Source: Hydrogenophaga aromaticivorans
GTDB taxonomy: Bacteria; Pseudomonadota; Gammaproteobacteria; Burkholderiales; Burkholderiaceae_C
Length of the DNA stretch: 64,000 bases
NCBI RefSeq assembly: GCF_013387465.1
Contig: NZ_VYGV01000006.1
Coordinates: 715,638 to 779,637 of the forward strand
Direction: 5' to 3'
A model generated the notes under the pieces. It was not told where the DNA came from. It made no database searches and saw nothing but the letters and a program-made list of their open reading frames with translations. The position numbers and the translations under genes were made by a program. The number at the start of each line of letters is the position of its first letter. The stretch's first letter is position 1. This document shows positions 8,522 to 17,941 of this stretch, one piece after another.

Positions 8522-9082
8522 ATGCTGTGGCGCCAACCTCCACAAACCCTCCTGATTCCGCAAACCGCGCCCGTGCCGGACGCCGAAGCCGTGCGCCGCG
8601 CGGTGCTCCAGGCGAGCTGGCGGCGCGATCGATGGGTCGCGCGCCGGCGCGTGTGGTTGCGCTGGCTGGTCTGGGTGACGGGGCGCTACCTGTTGCCGGC
8701 CCTGCTGGTCTTCGGCTTGGGCGCCTGGCTCTGGCTGGGGGTGTTGCCGGGCATGGGCAACCCGCTGGACCAACTGACCCGCATCCAGAAACCCGCCGCC
8801 AGCCCCGCACCGGCTGTCCCGCCAGCGCACAAGGCTGTGCCCGAACCTGCCACATTGCCGCCGCCTTCATCGGCCGAGCCAGTAGAGGTGGTCAGCTACA
8901 GCCCGGAGGGCGAAGAATTGCCCGTGCCCCTGGCCCTGCGGTTCGAATCGCGCTGGGCGACCACAGTCAGCGACAGCGACAGCGACAAGCTCACCACCAC
9001 CGTGTCCGCTGCGTCCGACACATTCACCCCGATCCAACCGCATCTGAAACCCGAAAACTGGTTGCACAGCAAGGAGCCCTGA
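8522..9082 (+). CDS. Single-pass membrane protein between bactofilins
   Basis: No family recognised. The 186 residues divide into a cytoplasmic-looking N-terminus of about 50 residues ending in a very Arg-rich stretch (WRRDRWVARRRVWLRW), one transmembrane segment near 53-75, and a Pro/Ala-rich then Ser/Asp-rich periplasmic tail. The positive-inside pattern again puts the N-terminus in the cytoplasm, as in the first gene of the operon, but here the outside part is about 110 residues. The tail has a VSDSDSDKLTTTVSAASD region. Only four bases separate it from bactofilin C. The overall form resembles bitopic proteins that link a cytoplasmic scaffold to the periplasm, but no enzymatic domain is visible. 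Confidence 0.7.
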   Translation: MLWRQPPQTLLIPQTAPVPDAEAVRRAVLQASWRRDRWVARRRVWLRWLVWVTGRYLLPALLVFGLGAWLWLGVLPGMGNPLDQLTRIQKPAASPAPAVPPAHKAVPEPATLPPPSSAEPVEVVSYSPEGEELPVPLALRFESRWATTVSDSDSDKLTTTVSAASDTFTPIQPHLKPENWLHSKEP

Positions 9083-9086
9083 CCCC

Positions 9087-9491
9087 ATGAACAACAATCC
9101 CGCTTCCACCCGCCTCGTCCCGGCCGAACGCCTCACGGCCATCACCAGCCTGATCGCCGAAGGCGCCGTGTTCGACGGCAACTTCCACACCACGCGCGAC
9201 CAGGGCATCAAGGTCGATGGCCAGCTCAAGGGCAACATCACGTTCGAGACCGGCGGCACGCTGCATGTGGGTGCCACGGGCGTGATCGAAAACACCCGCC
9301 TGGAAGCGGACTACGTGTTCATCGAAGGCAAGGTGATCGGCACGGTGATCGCGCGCAAGGCGCTGGAGATCACCGGCTCGGCCACGCTGATCGGCGACGC
9401 CAGCTACGACGAAATGATCGACATGCACCCGCGTGCCCGCGTGCGCGGCAAGATCGAATACCGCGGCGACATTGACGCGGCGCAGTCCTGA
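9087..9491 (+). CDS. Bactofilin C, canonical form
   Basis: The most typical bactofilin of the group, 134 residues. It contains the expected sequence of motifs: SLIAEGAVFDGNFHTT, VDGQLKGNITFE, LHVGATGVIENTRLEAD, VFIEGKVIGTVIA, and LEITGSATLIGD, ending RGKIEYRGD. Flanking tails are short. GGAG lies 11 bases before the ATG, inside the end of the preceding gene. A strong bidirectional terminator follows 23 bases after the stop, closing the operon. It probably forms filaments or patches near the membrane, alone or together with bactofilins A and B. Confidence 0.9.
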   Translation: MNNNPASTRLVPAERLTAITSLIAEGAVFDGNFHTTRDQGIKVDGQLKGNITFETGGTLHVGATGVIENTRLEADYVFIEGKVIGTVIARKALEITGSATLIGDASYDEMIDMHPRARVRGKIEYRGDIDAAQS

Positions 9492-9514
9492 TCCCACTGC
9501 CAGGAACACCAGAA

Positions 9515-9548
9515 AAAAAGCCTGCCAGAGTGATCTGGCAGGCTTTTT
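9515..9548. terminator. Bidirectional rho-independent terminator
   Basis: A 15-bp perfect stem (9515-9529 with 9534-9548), four-base GTGA loop, A-run on the left and T-run on the right. It serves both the bactofilin operon (plus) and ppa (minus), whose 3' ends converge here. Confidence 0.93.
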
Positions 9549-9588
9549 GTTCTGAGACGCCGCCCCACGGCGGGGTCTTCAACAGTGA

Positions 9589-10125
9589 TCAGGCCGCCTT
9601 GGCGTTGTAAGCCGCGATACCGTCCAGGATTTCCTTGTGGGCGGATGCCTTGTCTTCCCAGCCCTGAACCTTGACCCACTTGCCCGGTTCCAGGTCTTTG
9701 TAGTGTTCGAAGAAATGCTCGATGGCCTTCAGGCGCATCGGGTTCAGATCGTCCGGCTTTTGCCAGCGGCTGTAGAGCGACAGGATCTTGTCGGTCGGCA
9801 CGGCCAGCACCTTGCCGTCTTCGCCGGCTTCGTCGGTCATCTTCAGGATACCGATGGCACGGCAGGGCACCACCACACCGGGGATCAGCGGCACGGGCGT
9901 GATCACCAGTACGTCCACCGGGTCGCCGTCGCCCGACAGGGTCTTGGGCACATAACCGTAGTTGGTCGGGTAGTGCATCGCGGTGCTCATGAAACGGTCC
10001 ACGAAGATCGCGCCGGTTTCCTTGTCCACTTCGTACTTGATCGGGTCGGCGTTCATCGGGATCTCGATGATCACGTTGAACGACTCGGGAACATTCTTGC
10101 CAGGGGTGACGTTGTCGAGAGACAT
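9589..10125 (-). CDS. ppa: Soluble inorganic pyrophosphatase, family I
   Basis: Hydrolyses pyrophosphate to two phosphates in the cytosol and so pulls biosynthetic reactions forward. With the ATG at 10125 the protein is 178 residues, the normal length of a bacterial family I enzyme. The signature DGDPVD is at 66-71 and supplies metal-binding Asp residues; KYEVDKETG and the Asp residues in [10 protein letters not shown] (93-104) also fit. A longer reading from 10206 would add residues that do not look like the family. It faces away from the membrane pyrophosphatase gene, with a 308-base gap between their starts. Confidence 0.96.
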   Translation of the reverse strand: MSLDNVTPGKNVPESFNVIIEIPMNADPIKYEVDKETGAIFVDRFMSTAMHYPTNYGYVPKTLSGDGDPVDVLVITPVPLIPGVVVPCRAIGILKMTDEAGEDGKVLAVPTDKILSLYSRWQKPDDLNPMRLKAIEHFFEHYKDLEPGKWVKVQGWEDKASAHKEILDGIAAYNAKAA

Positions 10126-10433
10126 GGGGTTTTCTGAGGGTTGATGAATCGGAAGCGGCCACGTGTGCACAGGCATGGCGCACGGAACCCGAACGGATGG
10201 GCGCAAACGGTGCGCGCATGGGCAGGATTTACCCTGATTTTACTGATCCCAGCCTTACTTCCTGATCCATATCATTTCCCAAATGAAGCAATTCCCGCTA
10301 AATTCCAGCCGTTGGCCAATCGCCCTGCCGTGCTGCACCACCTGTAGCACGAGGACACGAGGAAGCAACGCAGCGGGGGCCACCCTCAAAGCGTTGCCCC
10401 CTCCAAGTCAAAACGAATGAGCAGGAGTAATCT
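10126..10433. other. Divergent gap between the two pyrophosphatase genes
   Basis: No gene is seen. The middle (about 10225-10310) is an AT-richer island likely to hold promoters for both directions, but no -35/-10 pair is convincing. Near hppA the transcript could form a GCAACGC/GCGTTGC hairpin (10365-10371 with 10391-10397). A good AGGAG is at 10423-10427, six bases before the hppA ATG. Confidence 0.5.
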
Positions 10434-12497
10434 ATGGTTGGACAATCTGCGCTGATCTTTGCGCTGGTGTGTGGACTCGTGGCCGTGGCATACGGTTTCT
10501 GGTCCCGAAGCTGGATTCTTTCTCAGGACGCGGGCAACGCCCGCATGCAGGAAATCGCCGGGGCCATCCAGACCGGCGCTGCCGCCTACCTCGCCCGACA
10601 GTACAAGACCATTGCCGTCGTGGGCGTGGTGCTGGCCATCCTCATCGGTGTCTTCCTCGACAGCACGACCGCCATCGGCTTCGTGCTCGGCGCGGTGCTT
10701 TCGGGTGCCTGTGGCTTCATCGGCATGAACGTCTCGGTGAAAGCCAACGTGCGCACGGCGCAGGCCGCGACCCGGGGTATCGGCCCGGCGCTGGACGTGG
10801 CCTTCCGCGGCGGTGCCATCACCGGCATGCTGGTGGTCGGCCTGGGCCTGCTGGGCGTGGCCGGCTTCTTCTGGTTCCTAGTCGGCAACGGCAACCTGAC
10901 ACCCGACAAAAACCTCGCCACCCTGCTCAATCCGCTGATCGGTTTCGCCTTCGGCTCCTCGCTCATTTCCATCTTCGCCCGTCTGGGCGGCGGCATCTTC
11001 ACCAAGGGCGCCGATGTGGGCGCCGATCTGGTGGGCAAGGTCGAAGCCGGTATCCCCGAGGACGACCCGCGCAACCCGGCGGTGATCGCCGACAACGTGG
11101 GCGACAACGTCGGCGACTGCGCCGGCATGGCGGCCGACCTGTTCGAGACCTATGCGGTGACACTGATCGCCACCATGGTGCTGGGCGCCCTGATGGTGAC
11201 GGTGGCCCCGATGCAGGCCGTGCTCTACCCCTTGGTGCTGGGTGGCGTGTCGATCATCGCGTCCATCATCGGCTGCTTCTTCGTGAAGGCCAGCCCGGGC
11301 ATGAAAAACGTGATGCCCGCGCTGTACAAAGGCCTGGCGATTGCCGGTGTGCTCTCATTGATCGCCTTCTACTTCGTGACCGCCTGGATCATGCCTGACG
11401 ACGCCATCAGCGCCAGCGGCAGCCAGCTGCGCCTGTGGGGCGCCTGCGCGGTCGGCCTGATCCTGACGGCGGCCCTGGTCTGGATCACCGAGTTCTACAC
11501 CGGCACCCAGTATTCACCGGTCAAACACATCGCCCAGGCCTCCACCACCGGCCACGGCACCAACATCATCGCGGGTCTGGGCGTGTCCATGCGCTCCACC
11601 GCCTGGCCGGTGCTCTGTGTCTGTATCGCCATCATCGCGGCCTACACGCTGGCCGGTCTGTACGGTATCGCCATCGCCGCGACCTCCATGCTGAGCATGG
11701 CGGGCATCGTGGTGGCCCTGGACGCCTACGGCCCCATCACCGACAACGCCGGCGGCATCGCCGAAATGGCCGAGCTGCCCAGCAGCGTGCGCGACGTGAC
11801 CGACCCGCTGGACGCGGTGGGCAACACCACCAAGGCCGTGACCAAGGGTTACGCCATCGGCTCGGCCGGTCTGGCCGCGCTGGTGCTGTTTGCCGACTAC
11901 ACCCACAAGCTGGAAACCTACGGGCACCAGATCAGTTTCGACCTGAGCAACCCGATGGTGATCGTCGGCCTGTTCATCGGCGGCATGATCCCCTACCTCT
12001 TCGGTGCCATGGCCATGGAAGCGGTGGGTCGCGCCGCCGGTGCCGTGGTGGTCGAGGTGCGTCGCCAGTTCAAGGAGATCCCCGGCATCATGGAAGGCAC
12101 GGCCAAACCCGAGTACGGCCGTGCGGTCGACATGCTGACCACCGCGGCCATCAAGGAAATGGTGATTCCCTCGCTACTGCCGGTGGTGGCGCCGATTCTG
12201 GTGGGCGTGTTCCTCGGTCCCCAGGCCCTGGGCGGTCTGCTCATGGGCACCATCGTGACCGGCCTGTTCGTGGCCATCTCCATGTGCACCGGCGGCGGCG
12301 CCTGGGACAACGCAAAGAAATACATCGAAGACGGCCACCACGGTGGCAAGGGCAGCGAAGCCCACAAGGCGGCCGTGACCGGTGACACCGTGGGCGACCC
12401 CTACAAGGACACCGCTGGCCCGGCCGTGAACCCGCTGATCAAGATCATCAACATCGTGGCCCTGCTGATCGTGCCACTGCTGCCGATGGCCGCCTGA
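10434..12497 (+). CDS. hppA: K+-independent H+-translocating membrane pyrophosphatase
   Basis: Integral membrane enzyme that couples pyrophosphate hydrolysis to proton export. The 687 residues carry about 16 hydrophobic segments and the catalytic loop [19 protein letters not shown] followed by [18 protein letters not shown]. The ion-type determinant reads GNTTKA: lysine at this position marks the K+-independent proton-pumping subfamily, whereas alanine marks K+-dependent enzymes. The C-terminal loop [21 protein letters not shown] is also intact. It is monocistronic, with its own ribosome-binding site and a strong terminator right after the stop. Confidence 0.97.
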   Translation: MVGQSALIFALVCGLVAVAYGFWSRSWILSQDAGNARMQEIAGAIQTGAAAYLARQYKTIAVVGVVLAILIGVFLDSTTAIGFVLGAVLSGACGFIGMNVSVKANVRTAQAATRGIGPALDVAFRGGAITGMLVVGLGLLGVAGFFWFLVGNGNLTPDKNLATLLNPLIGFAFGSSLISIFARLGGGIFTKGADVGADLVGKVEAGIPEDDPRNPAVIADNVGDNVGDCAGMAADLFETYAVTLIATMVLGALMVTVAPMQAVLYPLVLGGVSIIASIIGCFFVKASPGMKNVMPALYKGLAIAGVLSLIAFYFVTAWIMPDDAISASGSQLRLWGACAVGLILTAALVWITEFYTGTQYSPVKHIAQASTTGHGTNIIAGLGVSMRSTAWPVLCVCIAIIAAYTLAGLYGIAIAATSMLSMAGIVVALDAYGPITDNAGGIAEMAELPSSVRDVTDPLDAVGNTTKAVTKGYAIGSAGLAALVLFADYTHKLETYGHQISFDLSNPMVIVGLFIGGMIPYLFGAMAMEAVGRAAGAVVVEVRRQFKEIPGIMEGTAKPEYGRAVDMLTTAAIKEMVIPSLLPVVAPILVGVFLGPQALGGLLMGTIVTGLFVAISMCTGGGAWDNAKKYIEDGHHGGKGSEAHKAAVTGDTVGDPYKDTAGPAVNPLIKIINIVALLIVPLLPMAA

Positions 12498-12516
12498 CCC
12501 GCGGGTTGGATCACCC

Positions 12517-12548
12517 ACAACAAGGCCCGCCGAAGCGGGCCTTGTTGT
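12517..12548. terminator. Terminator between hppA and tetR-type gene
   Basis: A 14-bp perfect stem (12517-12530 with 12535-12548) with a CGAA loop and a short T-run on the plus strand. It lies between two converging genes, so it may work in both directions. Confidence 0.9.
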
Positions 12549-12565
12549 TTTCGGCGCCGCTGCGG

Positions 12566-13201
12566 CTACGCAGCGTCAGCCCGGGTGAGCAGGCGCACCA
12601 CCGCGCTGGCGCAGGGTGTCAGTTCCTGAAGGCGGTCGACCTCCCCGCGCTCGATGGCCAGCATCACGAGCTCATTGATGCCGCCCACCGCGGCGAGCGC
12701 CATGGTGGGCGTCAGCACCTGACTCAAGGGCACCCCGCCAGAATCGGGCCCACCGTTGACCGTTTCCAGCACAAAGTCGGCAAACTGCGCCATCACTTCG
12801 CGACGCACCCGGAGTCCTTCGGATCCCAGGTGATGGATTTCAACAAACAGCGTCCCGACCAACCCCGGCCCCGCCGCCAGATGCGCAAAATAGGCGTCCA
12901 GCGCATGCTCCACCTGGGTTTGCCAGGGGCGATCGGGCTGCACCGCCTCGCGCAACGTGCGCAGTGCCGATGCACTGGTCAGCCGGTACAGCGCCAGAAA
13001 GCAGGTTTCCTTGCAGTCAAAATGTTCGTAGAACGTGCGCTTGGAAACCCCCGCTTCGCGCACGATGTCGGCAATGGTGGCTGCGGCAACCCCCTTGCTG
13101 GCCGACACCCCCGCCATCGCTTGCAGCAAGCGCGAACGGTGTTCGTGCAGCTCGCTGGTGGTGTCGTTGGTGACCATGGATGGGGCTTTCATGCGCGGCA
13201 T
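12566..13201 (-). CDS. TetR/AcrR family transcriptional regulator
   Basis: A 211-residue one-component regulator. The N-terminal helix-turn-helix is clear (TIADIVREAGVSKRTFYEHF, roughly residues 42-61); the remaining 140 residues form the variable ligand-binding domain. Starts at 13201 and 13192 are both ATG and give the same domain. It is divergent from a predicted metal-dependent hydrolase gene, the usual arrangement when a TetR protein represses its neighbour. A GGTAC-N6-GTACC dyad lies in the shared gap. The ligand is unknown; a hydrophobic substrate of the neighbouring enzyme is the simplest guess. Confidence 0.88.
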   Translation of the reverse strand: MPRMKAPSMVTNDTTSELHEHRSRLLQAMAGVSASKGVAAATIADIVREAGVSKRTFYEHFDCKETCFLALYRLTSASALRTLREAVQPDRPWQTQVEHALDAYFAHLAAGPGLVGTLFVEIHHLGSEGLRVRREVMAQFADFVLETVNGGPDSGGVPLSQVLTPTMALAAVGGINELVMLAIERGEVDRLQELTPCASAVVRLLTRADAA

Positions 13202-13302
13202 CTTAGGCCAGCCGCTTGTCCGCCGGCTGACAACGCCCAGCCCTGTTCACCGCGGAACCCCGCTTGACAGTGCTCCCTCAGGCAGGCAGCATGGCCACCC
13301 TT

Positions 13303-13318
13303 GGTACCATAAAGTACC
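13303..13318. promoter_or_regulatory. Dyad in the tetR-hydrolase divergent gap
   Basis: GGTAC (13303-13307), CATAAA, GTACC (13314-13318): a short inverted repeat 18 bases before the hydrolase start. Candidate operator for the divergent TetR-type protein. TTGACA occurs at 13264-13269 but no -10 lies at the right spacing, so the promoter is not defined. Confidence 0.4.
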
Positions 13319-13336
13319 GCCATCCGAAGACCGCTC

Positions 13337-14158
13337 ATGACCGAACTGATTGTCCGCCGCCTGCTGATCGATCTGGAGCAACCGGTCGCCCGCCACTGGT
13401 GCGCCGGCGACGCGTTCCTGACCGCCTGGTTCAACGCCCTGTCGATGAGCTTCCCGGTGGGCGAACAGTTCTTCATCGACTCGGTGCGCAACGGTCTGCA
13501 GGCGCTGGCGCCGGAACAAAGCGACCGCTACCAAGGCGAAGTCCAGGGCTTCATCGGCCAGGAAGCGACCCACCGCCGCATCCATGCGCTCTTCAACGAG
13601 CTGATCGAACGCCACGGCCTGGTCAACGACTGGGAACCGCGTGCCCGCGAGCGCCTGCGGCTGGTCGAAGGCACCGACCCGCGCCACGGCCTCGCCATCA
13701 CCGCGGCCAATGAACACTTCACGGCCCTGTTCGCCGAATGGATGTTGTCGCACCACCACCTGCTGGATGGCTGCGAGCCCCGCCTCAAGGCCCTGTGGCT
13801 CTGGCACAGCGCCGAAGAGGCCGAACACAAATGCACCGCGTTCGACCTCTACCAGGCCCTGGGTGGCAGCCACGCCTGGCGGGTGAAATGGATGCGGCGC
13901 ATCACCCTGATCTTCCTGACCGACACGCTGCGCCAGACCGCTAACAACCTGCGTCGCGACGGCACGCTCTGGCGCTGGAGCACCTGGCGCAGCGCGGCTC
14001 ACCACATGCTCGGCCGCGAGGGTCTGCTGCGCCGGAGCTTCAAACCCTGGCGGTCGTATTTCCGGCCCGATTTCCACCCCAGTCAACAAAGCAGCGACCT
14101 CTCACAAAACTGGCTGCGCGACAACAGCCGCCTGTACACCCGGGTCGGCGCCGCCTGA
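13337..14158 (+). CDS. Predicted metal-dependent hydrolase (COG3687, PF10118)
   Basis: A 273-residue protein of the COG3687 family, which has a ferritin-like helical bundle. Likely metal ligands are visible in EQFFIDSVR near 45, GQEATHRRIH near 75, ANEHFTALF near 117 and HSAEEAEHK near 157. This E..EXXH plus E..EXXH layout is characteristic of di-iron proteins. Members often sit next to TetR regulators and fatty-acid or hydrocarbon metabolism genes, but the reaction has not been settled to my knowledge. The start at 13337 was chosen because it begins with a sensible N-terminus and lies just after the dyad; no strong ribosome-binding site is seen. Confidence 0.85.
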   Translation: MTELIVRRLLIDLEQPVARHWCAGDAFLTAWFNALSMSFPVGEQFFIDSVRNGLQALAPEQSDRYQGEVQGFIGQEATHRRIHALFNELIERHGLVNDWEPRARERLRLVEGTDPRHGLAITAANEHFTALFAEWMLSHHHLLDGCEPRLKALWLWHSAEEAEHKCTAFDLYQALGGSHAWRVKWMRRITLIFLTDTLRQTANNLRRDGTLWRWSTWRSAAHHMLGREGLLRRSFKPWRSYFRPDFHPSQQSSDLSQNWLRDNSRLYTRVGAA

Positions 14159-14239
14159 GCGCCCTGCTCCCTGGGGTTTAACCCCGATTCGCCAGGGTCT
14201 GTGCGCCAGCGCCCGCGCAGCGTCCACCATAATCGGAGC

Positions 14240-15376
14240 ATGTCCGAACGCGTCATTCCCCTGGTCGATCACCGCATGTCCACGTTGTCTGCGGCGGTCC
14301 CGTCAAAGGCCATTCCCGCCACGGGCCTGCTGGGCGATACCCTGGGCCGGCCGCTGCGCGACCTGCGCATCAGCGTCACCGACCGCTGCAACTTCCGTTG
14401 CAGCTACTGCATGCCCAAGGAAGTCTTCGACAAGGATTACCCCTACCTGCCGCACAGTGCGCTGCTGAGTTTTGAAGAGATCACGCGCGTGGCGCGCCAG
14501 TTTGTGGCCCATGGCGTGCAGAAGATCCGCCTCACCGGCGGCGAGCCCCTGCTGCGCAAGAACCTTGAAATCCTCATCGCTCAGCTCGCTGCATTGCGCA
14601 CAGTCGAAGGCCTCCCGCTGGACATCACGCTCACCACCAACGGCTCGCTGCTGGAGCGCAAGGCGCAGGCCCTCAAAGACGCCGGGCTGCAGCGCGTCAC
14701 GGTCAGCCTGGACGGTCTGGACGACACCGTCTTCCGCGCCATGAACGATGTCGACTTTCCGGTGGCCGACGTGCTGCGGGGCATCGAAGCCGCGCAGGCC
14801 GCGGGCCTGGGCCCGATCAAGGTCAACATGGTGGTCAAGCGCGGCACCAACGAGCATGAGATCCTGCCGATGGCGCGCCATTTCAAAGGCACCGGCATCG
14901 TGCTGCGCTTCATCGAATTCATGGACGTCGGCGCCACCAACGGCTGGCGCATGGACGAAGTGATGCCGAGCGCCGAGGTGGTGCAGATGATCCACCGCGA
15001 GCTGCCGCTGGTGCAGCTGGAACCGTCGGCGCCGGGCGAGACCGCCGAGCGCTGGGGCTATGCCGATGCGAACGGCCAGCACGATGTGCGGGCGGGTGAA
15101 ATCGGTGTGATCAGCAGCGTCACGCAGGCCTTTTGCAGCGACTGCAACCGCGCCCGCCTCTCCACCGAAGGCAAGCTGTACCTGTGCCTGTTCGCCAACC
15201 AGGGCCACGACCTCAAGCCGCTGGTGCGGGGTGGTGCGTCTGACGAACAACTCTCCAGCGCGATCGCGGCCATCTGGCAGGGTCGCAGCGACCGGTACTC
15301 CGAACTGCGCGCCAGCCTGCCGCCCGACGAATCGGGCGGTGGCCGGCGGGTGGAGATGAGCTACATCGGAGGCTGA
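14240..15376 (+). CDS. moaA: GTP 3',8-cyclase, molybdenum cofactor biosynthesis
   Basis: Radical-SAM enzyme that converts GTP to 3',8-cyclo-H2GTP, the first step of molybdopterin synthesis. The N-terminal [4Fe-4S] motif CNFRCSYC is at Cys50, Cys54 and Cys57. A second cluster site near the C-terminus reads [18 protein letters not shown], and the chain ends in the essential Gly-Gly (SYIGG). The ATG at 14240 gives 378 residues; an internal ATG at 14276 would also keep all motifs. CATAAT at 14228-14233 is so close that transcription may begin almost at the ATG. It is followed by mobA and moeA. Confidence 0.95.
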   Translation: MSERVIPLVDHRMSTLSAAVPSKAIPATGLLGDTLGRPLRDLRISVTDRCNFRCSYCMPKEVFDKDYPYLPHSALLSFEEITRVARQFVAHGVQKIRLTGGEPLLRKNLEILIAQLAALRTVEGLPLDITLTTNGSLLERKAQALKDAGLQRVTVSLDGLDDTVFRAMNDVDFPVADVLRGIEAAQAAGLGPIKVNMVVKRGTNEHEILPMARHFKGTGIVLRFIEFMDVGATNGWRMDEVMPSAEVVQMIHRELPLVQLEPSAPGETAERWGYADANGQHDVRAGEIGVISSVTQAFCSDCNRARLSTEGKLYLCLFANQGHDLKPLVRGGASDEQLSSAIAAIWQGRSDRYSELRASLPPDESGGGRRVEMSYIGG

Positions 15377-15385
15377 ACAGGCACA

Positions 15386-15449
15386 CCCCCGCGCCGCTTC
15401 GCGTCACCCCCTCAAGGGGCCGGCAAAGCCGGCCCGGCGGTGCCCCCGG
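15386..15449 (+). repeat. Dispersed GC-rich hairpin repeat, copy 1
   Basis: Begins CCCCCGCGCCGCTTCGCGTC and ends GGCCCGGCGGTGCCCCC. It matches, on the opposite strand, the sequence at 22828-22916, but lacks an internal segment of about 20 bases. It can form two stems (CCCC/GGGG and GCCGGC self-complementary arms). It sits between moaA and mobA, which are in the same direction. Confidence 0.8.
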
Positions 15450-15498
15450 TTGAAACCACCTCACTCGCTGCCCCACCGAAACCTGAACGCGTTCCGCC

Positions 15499-16128
15499 AT
15501 GAATCCCATACAACCTGGACAAATCACCGCCCTCGTGCTCGCCGGGGGCCGCGGCTCCCGCATGGGTGGGGTGGACAAGGGCCTGCAGAACTTCAACGGC
15601 ACGCCGCTGGCGCTGCACACCGTGATGCGGCTGCAGATGCAGGCCGGTGGCCTGGTCGGTGACCTGATGATCAACGCCAACCGCAACCTCTCGGCCTACG
15701 AGGCCTTTGGTGCGCCGGTCTGGCCCGACACGCTGTCCGATTACGCCGGGCCGCTGGCGGGTTTCATGACCGGGCTGGAACGCTGTGAAACGCCCTATCT
15801 GCTGACGGCCCCCTGCGACACGCCGCTGTTCCCGCTCGACCTCGCGCAGCGGCTGGCGCAGGCCTTTGAAGACGGCTCGACCGAGATCGCCATGGCCGCT
15901 GCCCGCGAAGCCGATGGCCAGGTCCGCACCCAGCCGGTCTTCTGCCTGATGCGGGTGAACCTGCTGGAGAGCCTCGTCGCCTTCACCCAGGCGGGCGGCC
16001 GCAAGATCGACCGCTGGACCGACCAGCACCGCACCGTGGTGGTGACCTTTGACCAGCCGGGCGACGATCCCCGCGCCTTCTGCAACGCCAACACCCTCGC
16101 CGAACTGCACGTGCTGGAAAACAGCTGA
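15499..16128 (+). CDS. mobA: Molybdenum cofactor guanylyltransferase
   Basis: Transfers GMP from GTP to molybdenum-molybdopterin to make the guanine dinucleotide form used by DMSO-reductase-family enzymes. The 209 residues start with a nucleotidyltransferase signature, [16 protein letters not shown] (14-29), followed by [20 protein letters not shown] and the metal-binding PCDTPLFP. Its start is about 120 bases after moaA, beyond the dispersed repeat, and moeA follows after ten bases. The presence of mobA implies that the organism has enzymes using the bis-MGD cofactor, although none is in the window. Confidence 0.94.
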   Translation: MNPIQPGQITALVLAGGRGSRMGGVDKGLQNFNGTPLALHTVMRLQMQAGGLVGDLMINANRNLSAYEAFGAPVWPDTLSDYAGPLAGFMTGLERCETPYLLTAPCDTPLFPLDLAQRLAQAFEDGSTEIAMAAAREADGQVRTQPVFCLMRVNLLESLVAFTQAGGRKIDRWTDQHRTVVVTFDQPGDDPRAFCNANTLAELHVLENS

Positions 16129-16138
16129 ACCCTGATCG

Positions 16139-17416
16139 ATGAAAACGATAGAACAGATCGCAGCCGAGCTGCAGGGCTACGACCCGCAGGCGCTGAGCGC
16201 CGAGCGCGTCAACCAGTTCCTGGCCCACCTGGTCGATGCCGTCACAGCCACCGAAACAGTGGGCGTGTTCGAGGCGCTCGGCCGCGTGCTCGCACAGGAC
16301 TTGATCTCGCCCATCAGCGTGCCACCGCACGACAACTCGGCCATGGACGGTTTTGGATTTCACAGCTCGCAGCTCCAGCCGGGGCAGCCGCTGTCGCTGC
16401 GCGTGGTCGGCACCGCCTTCGCCGGCAAGGCCTGGCAGGGCACGGTGGCGGCGGGTGAATGCCTGAAGATCATGACCGGCGCGATCATGCCGCCCGAGCT
16501 GGACACCGTGGTGCCGCTGGAGTTTGTGAAGGCGCAGGATGACCGCGTGGACGTCCCGCCCGGCGTGGTGAGCGCCGGCGACAACCGCCGCCTGCTCGGC
16601 GAAGACCTCATGGCCGGCCAGCCCGCGCTGCGCCGCGGCCAGACACTCGGCCCCGCTGCGCTCGGCCTGATCGCCAGTCTCGGCTTGCCCGGTGTGGCGG
16701 TGTATCGACGGGTCAAGGTGGCGTACTTCTCCACCGGCGACGAAATCCTCAGCCTGGGCGAACCGCTGCGCGAAGGCGCGGTGTACGACAGCAACCGCTA
16801 CACCGTCTTCGGCCTGCTCACGCGCATGGGCGTCGAGGTGATCGACATGGGCGTGATCAAGGACGAACCCGCAGCCCTAGAAGCCGCCTTCCGCCAGGCC
16901 GCGCGCGAGGCCGACGCCATCATCACCAGCGGCGGCGTGAGCATGGGCGAGGCCGACCACACCAAGGCCATGATGAAGCAGCTCGGTGACGTGGCGTTCT
17001 GGCGCATCGCCATGCGGCCCGGGCGGCCCATGGCCGTGGGCAGGATCACAGAAAACAGCAAGTCAGCCATCCTCTTCGGCCTGCCCGGCAACCCGGTGGC
17101 GGTGATGGTCACCTTTCTCGCCTTCGTGCGCCCTGCCCTGCAGCGTTTGATGGGCTGCCAGGCCTGCGAGCCAGTGCTGCTCAAGGCGCACAGCGCCGAA
17201 GCGCTGCGCAAGAAACCCGGTCGCACCGAGTACCAGCGCGGCGTCGTCAGCCGCGGCGCCGACGGCTCGCTGCAGGTGTGCACCACCGGCAACCAGGGCT
17301 CGGGCGTGCTGCGCTCCATGGTGGAGGCCAATGGCCTCATCGTGCTGCACCACGCTCAAGGCAACGTGGCCGCGGGCGACGAGGTGGACGTGATGATGTT
17401 CGACGGCGTGATCTGA
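16139..17416 (+). CDS. moeA: Molybdopterin molybdenumtransferase
   Basis: Inserts molybdate into adenylylated molybdopterin. The 425-residue protein shows the family pattern: PPHDNSAMDGFGF near 62-74, MTGAIMPPELDTVVPLE, the MoaB/Mog-like domain with STGDEIL, SGGVSMGEADH, and RPGRPMAVG followed by LFGLPGNPVA. The ATG at 16139 is ten bases after the mobA stop. No strong Shine-Dalgarno is present, so coupling to mobA translation is likely. Length and motifs are intact. Confidence 0.95.
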   Translation: MKTIEQIAAELQGYDPQALSAERVNQFLAHLVDAVTATETVGVFEALGRVLAQDLISPISVPPHDNSAMDGFGFHSSQLQPGQPLSLRVVGTAFAGKAWQGTVAAGECLKIMTGAIMPPELDTVVPLEFVKAQDDRVDVPPGVVSAGDNRRLLGEDLMAGQPALRRGQTLGPAALGLIASLGLPGVAVYRRVKVAYFSTGDEILSLGEPLREGAVYDSNRYTVFGLLTRMGVEVIDMGVIKDEPAALEAAFRQAAREADAIITSGGVSMGEADHTKAMMKQLGDVAFWRIAMRPGRPMAVGRITENSKSAILFGLPGNPVAVMVTFLAFVRPALQRLMGCQACEPVLLKAHSAEALRKKPGRTEYQRGVVSRGADGSLQVCTTGNQGSGVLRSMVEANGLIVLHHAQGNVAAGDEVDVMMFDGVI

Positions 17417-17491
17417 GCGCTGGATGCCACCTGCCCGGCCACGGATCAGGCCCGGGCCACCCGACCTCTGCGCGCAGGGTGAGCGCTCCGC

Positions 17492-17941
17492 CTACCGGTC
17501 GATCGGCTCTCGCGCAACCGCCGCGGACTGCTGGGCCAGAAACTCGTCGGCCCAGCGCTGGGCACGGGGCAGGCAACTCGCCAGCGAGGCCTGCAGCTCG
17601 GGCACCTGAAAGTACGCCGGTTCGTGCAGGTAAGGGTGGCGCATGCAGGCGACGTCCCGGGCTTCATGACTCAGATCCACCCGTTGCCCGTCGATGAAGT
17701 TGTACTGGTGTTCATAGTGCCCCCGGATGGCGCCGCCGAAAACGCGCTGCATGAAGAGCGAGCCGTACTTGCAGGCGCCCGAGAGGTCCAGCGGGACCTT
17801 GTCCGGCTGGCCGACGGCTTCTTCACACCACTTACCGAACACGAAGACCTTGGCCGCCCGGAAGTTTGCGTCGGTATAGGGCAGGCGCCCGGCCTGCGGC
17901 AAGGTGCAGTCCAGGCCCATCGGTGGCTCCGGATCGGCCAT
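17492..17941 (-). CDS. Uncharacterised small protein coupled to RND efflux genes
   Basis: A 149-residue cytosolic-looking protein starting MADPEPPMGLDC. I cannot assign it firmly. The stretch with CKYGSLFMQRVFGG, HYEHQYNFIDGQRVDLSHEA recalls the Bacillus YunG pattern (Cys, FGG, His-Tyr-x-N, DG-x-x-VDL), so it may share that fold; this is a weak resemblance noted by eye. Its ATG overlaps the RND permease stop codon by one base (TGATG), a strong sign of translational coupling. Whether it modifies pump function or only rides along is unknown. Its 3' end converges with moeA. Confidence 0.7.
   Translation of the reverse strand: MADPEPPMGLDCTLPQAGRLPYTDANFRAAKVFVFGKWCEEAVGQPDKVPLDLSGACKYGSLFMQRVFGGAIRGHYEHQYNFIDGQRVDLSHEARDVACMRHPYLHEPAYFQVPELQASLASCLPRAQRWADEFLAQQSAAVAREPIDR

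Noticed and set aside
14173..14185. GGGGTTTAACCCC dyad after the metal-dependent hydrolase gene as a terminator.
   Set aside because: The loop is one base and no T-run follows; it is at most a weak hairpin or a protein site.
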